NCBI GenBank assembly: GCA_003427395.1
Contig: BFEA01000082.1
Coordinates: forward strand, 2,258,229-2,287,242
Direction of reading: 5' to 3'
Source of the DNA: Chara braunii
Lineage: Eukaryota; Streptophyta; Charophyceae; Charales; Characeae
DNA length: 29,014 nt
Shown here: positions 26,833 through 29,014 of the stretch, piece by piece
How the letters are laid out: every line of letters begins with the position of its first letter
Numbering within the stretch: position 1 is the stretch's first letter
Notes under the pieces: model-generated
Database searches by the model: none
What the model saw: only the letters and a program-made list of their open reading frames with translations
What the model was told of the DNA's origin: nothing
Program-made: the position numbers and the translations under genes

Positions 26833-27184
26833 GCTCCTGATATAGTCCAACTCCTGTTGGGAATCGTGGCCTTCCGATGAAAGCCTCCTCACACATCCAC
26901 CCGTTTATTTCCGCAATTCTACGCAACAAAAAAAAGAAAAAGGAAAAGAAGGGAAGGGGGAACGAGCTAAAACGAAAAAACGGGACTGTGCCATCATCGG
27001 TCCACGGCTTAGCCCATGGTCTGGCTTTATTCTTAGTATGTGATATCCCCCGGTCCCTCCGTACGTGTCCTATCTTTCCGAGTCGTGGGGGGGCGGCCTC
27101 TCCTTAGGAAAGGGCCTCGTTCATTTCCAGGCGGGGGTCGTGTCTCATCACTTTCGTCGGAAGGGGTGATCAGAAGCGCGCATA
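26833..27184. other. No gene recognised
   Basis: Average composition with a short A-rich GAAAAAG block near 26930; no supported feature. Confidence 0.4.
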
Positions 27185-27320
27185 TTTGAAGCAGGGAACC
27201 AAGGAAAAAAAGAAAGAAAGAAAAAAGGAAAAAGGAAAAAGGAAAAAGAAAAAAGGAAAAAGAAAAAAGAGAGAAAGAAAAGAAGGAGAAAGACCGAAAA
27301 AAAGGAACAAAGGACAAAAT
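27185..27320. repeat. GA/A-rich low-complexity tract
   Basis: AAAAAGG and GAAAGAAAG units over about 130 bp. The Lys-rich plus frame and Phe/Ser-rich minus frame are composition artefacts. Confidence 0.85.
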
Positions 27321-27535
27321 ACAGGGGGGGTGTATGTGGAACAGAAGGCAGGGATTAGAAACGGAGGGAAGGAGAAAAGGTGAAAAAATGAAGAAATAAC
27401 AGTGAAAAAATGAAAACCACACTCTTACAGAGCCCGCTTCGTCGGCCCGGGCCGCTCCCCTGTCCCTATAAATGAACAATCGCCCCGTGTACCTGTGTGT
27501 GTGTGTGTGCGTGTGTGCCCCACCCCGTTCCCTCT

Positions 27536-27605
27536 GAGGGATGACCGGGGCCGAAGGGGATGGTTGTTCGGAGGACAACCGGCCCTTTCGGCCCCGTCAT
27601 CCCTC
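27536..27605. repeat. Long stable hairpin flanked by complementary GT and CA tracts
   Basis: GAGGGATGAC(C)GGGGCCGAAGG on the left pairs with CCTTTCGGCCCCGTCATCCCTC on the right over about 22 bp, with one bulged base and one mismatch or wobble. Inside, GGTTGT-tcggagg-ACAACC makes a second stem. Outside, a GT-rich tract (27495-27517) faces a CA-rich tract (27612-27624), so the symmetry extends further. No target duplication is evident. Confidence 0.8.
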
Positions 27606-27620
27606 GGACACCTCACACAC

Positions 27621-27678
27621 ACGAACACATACAGACACGAACACATACAGACACGAACACATACAGACACGAACACAC
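27621..27678. repeat. 16-bp minisatellite, 3.6 copies
   Basis: The unit ACGAACACATACAGAC repeats at 27621, 27637 and 27653, with a partial copy at 27669. It lies directly beyond the stop of the reverse transcriptase remnant. Confidence 0.95.
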
Positions 27679-27681
27679 CAT

Positions 27682-28903
27682 TTAGTCAGTAATCCCATGT
27701 AAATCGGCAAGGGCCTCCTTGATCATGTGAACGGACAGTCTACCAGGTTGGTAGAGGTTAGCATTTCGAAGGGTCTTCTTCACCACTGCCCAGCATGCGC
27801 TCGCCGCAAACCCATTGTCCCTCATTGTTGCCACGATTCCTGCCAATTGATTCGCCGCATCCTCCGGTTCTGAGCATAGCAGAAGAATCTGCGCCACCTG
27901 CGCCGTGATGATCTGCATTGACTGCCTGATGCTCTTGTTGGATCTGAACTTGATGAACCTGCAGGGAGCAAAGACCAGTCCCATGCGCCTGTCATGCCTA
28001 GAGGTGGAGTAGGAGCCGTCTGCAGGTGAGGTGACAGTGAGGGTCACACTGAGAAAGCTTGCAACACGTCCAAACCCTTCTTCGTCAACCTCCGTATTCT
28101 CCTTGATCTCAATGTATTGCGCCATGTATATCCAGGAGGGATCATCCGACTGTCGGCTCTCGCCCTTCTCCAGAAAACTCTTGATGATGGCGTTGTTGAC
28201 CGCGCCAAGGTCATCCACATAACTGAAGGTCTTATCGAAGTACGGAACCAGATGGGCATTGCCAGTGTCCACCAGCCTCATCATCGCATGATACTCGTAC
28301 TTGAAAAGAAGATGTCGCACCAAATCGGGGAGCATGCCAACCCCATGGGAATGCCGCTTACCTGCCTCCATGCGTACTCTCCCATGCATACTATGCTGTT
28401 AGCAATGCACCATTCCGAGAGCCAACAGATGTCCCCTTCCTTGAAAAGTAACGAGCCCATCTCCTCCGGCTGCCTAGCATCCACCCACGTTGGCCTTAGT
28501 CCACCGCCCTCCCCGAATTTGATCAGGATCGCATGGTTGGAGCTCCTCTCCCTTCTCGTCTGCATAGCGGATTGCACATAGAATCTGACAGCAGTCGTGA
28601 GACTGTCTTTCGAGTCGTCCGTCGGGATTGTCTCGAAGCACCTCGTGATATCGGCCGTGAAGACAGAATAGACCTTCTCCGGCAGGTTAGCATAGAATTC
28701 CCCTACTGATGAGATGGCCCACCAGAGGTTAGGTCTGACGCCATACTACTCCTCCACCTCCAGGCTCCTATCCTGACAGAAGGTCTGTACCACCGGGAGA
28801 CGAAAAAGCAGACGTCCGCCGCCGGAGAGATGACGGTGTCCGCAGTGTTCGTGATCGATCGGAAGGTGCCCTTGTGCACCTTGAGCACCACCATCCTGTG
28901 TGT
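27682..28903 (-). pseudogene. Reverse transcriptase of a non-LTR/Penelope-like retroelement, decayed
   Basis: RNA-dependent DNA polymerase remnant read on the minus strand. In order: a finger motif VVLKVHKGTFRSITN (from 28894), motif A FTADITRCFETIP with its Asp at 28652-28650, motif B QVSGIPMGLACSP (GIPMG at 28355-28341), motif C FSYVDDL with the two Asp at 28215-28210, then IEIKENTE, CRFIKFRSN and a thumb-like region ending at 27682. Catalytic Asp residues are kept. Lesions: frameshift near 28785, TAG at 28748-28746, and a one-base frameshift near 28305 between the WCDIFF and FKYEY blocks. GIPMG, YVDD and the KVHK block place it with RTs outside the LTR class, of the type that includes Penelope-like elements. 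No GIY-YIG or other endonuclease is visible in the window. Confidence 0.85.
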
Positions 28904-28915
28904 CCGAAAATCGAT

Positions 28916-29014
28916 TTAACGCGGGGTCCGCGTTAAAAAATTGAACGCGCGTTCAATTCGCGTTCACTTCCCATTCAAACGCGCGTTGGACGCGAATGAA
29001 CGGGGTCCGCGAAC
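28916..29014. repeat. Cluster of CGCG-containing palindromes
   Basis: TTAACGCGG-ggt-CCGCGTTAA (28916-28936) is followed by the perfect 20-bp palindrome AATTGAACGC-GCGTTCAATT (28939-28958), then an imperfect palindrome from about 28972 to 28998 (CATTC...ACGCGCGT...GAATG). CGGGGTCCGCG appears at both 28922 and 29001. The cluster begins close to the 5' limit of recognisable RT coding and runs off the window edge. Confidence 0.85.

Noticed and set aside
1-29014. CRISPR array, bacterial defence island or phage module
   Set aside because: No regular spacer-repeat array, no operons, no prokaryotic gene families; all mobile elements are eukaryotic types.

Overview
The window looks like nuclear DNA of a large, repeat-rich green-lineage eukaryote. 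It has long poly-T/poly-A runs, CA/GA/CT/GT microsatellites, plant-type MULE transposase remnants, a plant-type U6 copy, a tRNA-Ser-like sequence resembling land-plant mitochondrial trnS, TIR miniature elements, and widely spaced coding islands without operon logic. The overall style (long polypyrimidine runs, retroelement proteins of this kind) suggests a charophyte such as Chara; this is inference, not a database match. No bacterial operon, CRISPR array or phage module is present.

Layout. 1-2.6 kb: one intact-looking gene for a single-pass membrane protein with a large extracellular region, a Ser/Pro stalk and a short tail, the only convincing intact host-type gene. 2.6-3.5 kb: small-RNA-derived debris (a tRNA-like Pol III promoter, a U6 retrocopy on the minus strand, a degenerate class-II tRNA-Ser-like sequence) and the first copy of a 105-bp TA-flanked miniature element. 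4.3-5.5 kb: poly-T tracts, then a 167-bp direct duplication whose copies are joined by a 38-bp back-to-back Tn5 mosaic end. That joint is the mate-pair circularisation adapter and is therefore a library/assembly artefact. 6.0-10.2 kb: microsatellite, second copy of the 105-bp element, then a MULE (MuDR-type) transposase reading frame that is recognisable end to end but broken by stops and frameshifts and has lost key catalytic and zinc-binding residues.

10.2-14.2 kb: repeats, including a degenerate ~40-70-bp repeat, a ~300-bp tandem duplication and short tandem arrays. 14.4-15.0 kb: a minus-strand ORF with a coiled coil. 15.1-17.3 kb: a GC-rich, strongly G-skewed block made of degenerate ~152-bp and then ~180-bp tandem repeats, the first with a conserved hairpin. 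18.75-19.4 kb: an array of hairpin units with a constant loop and stems that change while staying complementary. 19.5-20.1 kb: a decayed gag-like ORF on the minus strand.

20.1-24.1 kb: unassigned DNA, a CT microsatellite, a complete 398-bp PIF/Harbinger-like miniature element with TTA target duplication and eight internal TGTCGAAA boxes, a cluster of TCTAGA palindromes and two further inverted repeats. 25.0-25.8 kb: a 383-bp tandem duplication of purine-rich DNA. 26-27.7 kb: G-rich and GA-rich low-complexity DNA, a strong hairpin and a 16-bp minisatellite. 27.7-28.9 kb: a decayed reverse transcriptase on the minus strand, followed by a cluster of CGCG-containing palindromes at the window end.

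Apart from the first gene, coding content is mobile-element sequence. The broken MULE and RT, and the small elements that lack any transposase, suggest a graveyard of transposition rather than a cooperating gene system. The items most worth a second look are the adapter joint, the covarying hairpin array, the two miniature-element families and the tandem-repeat block.
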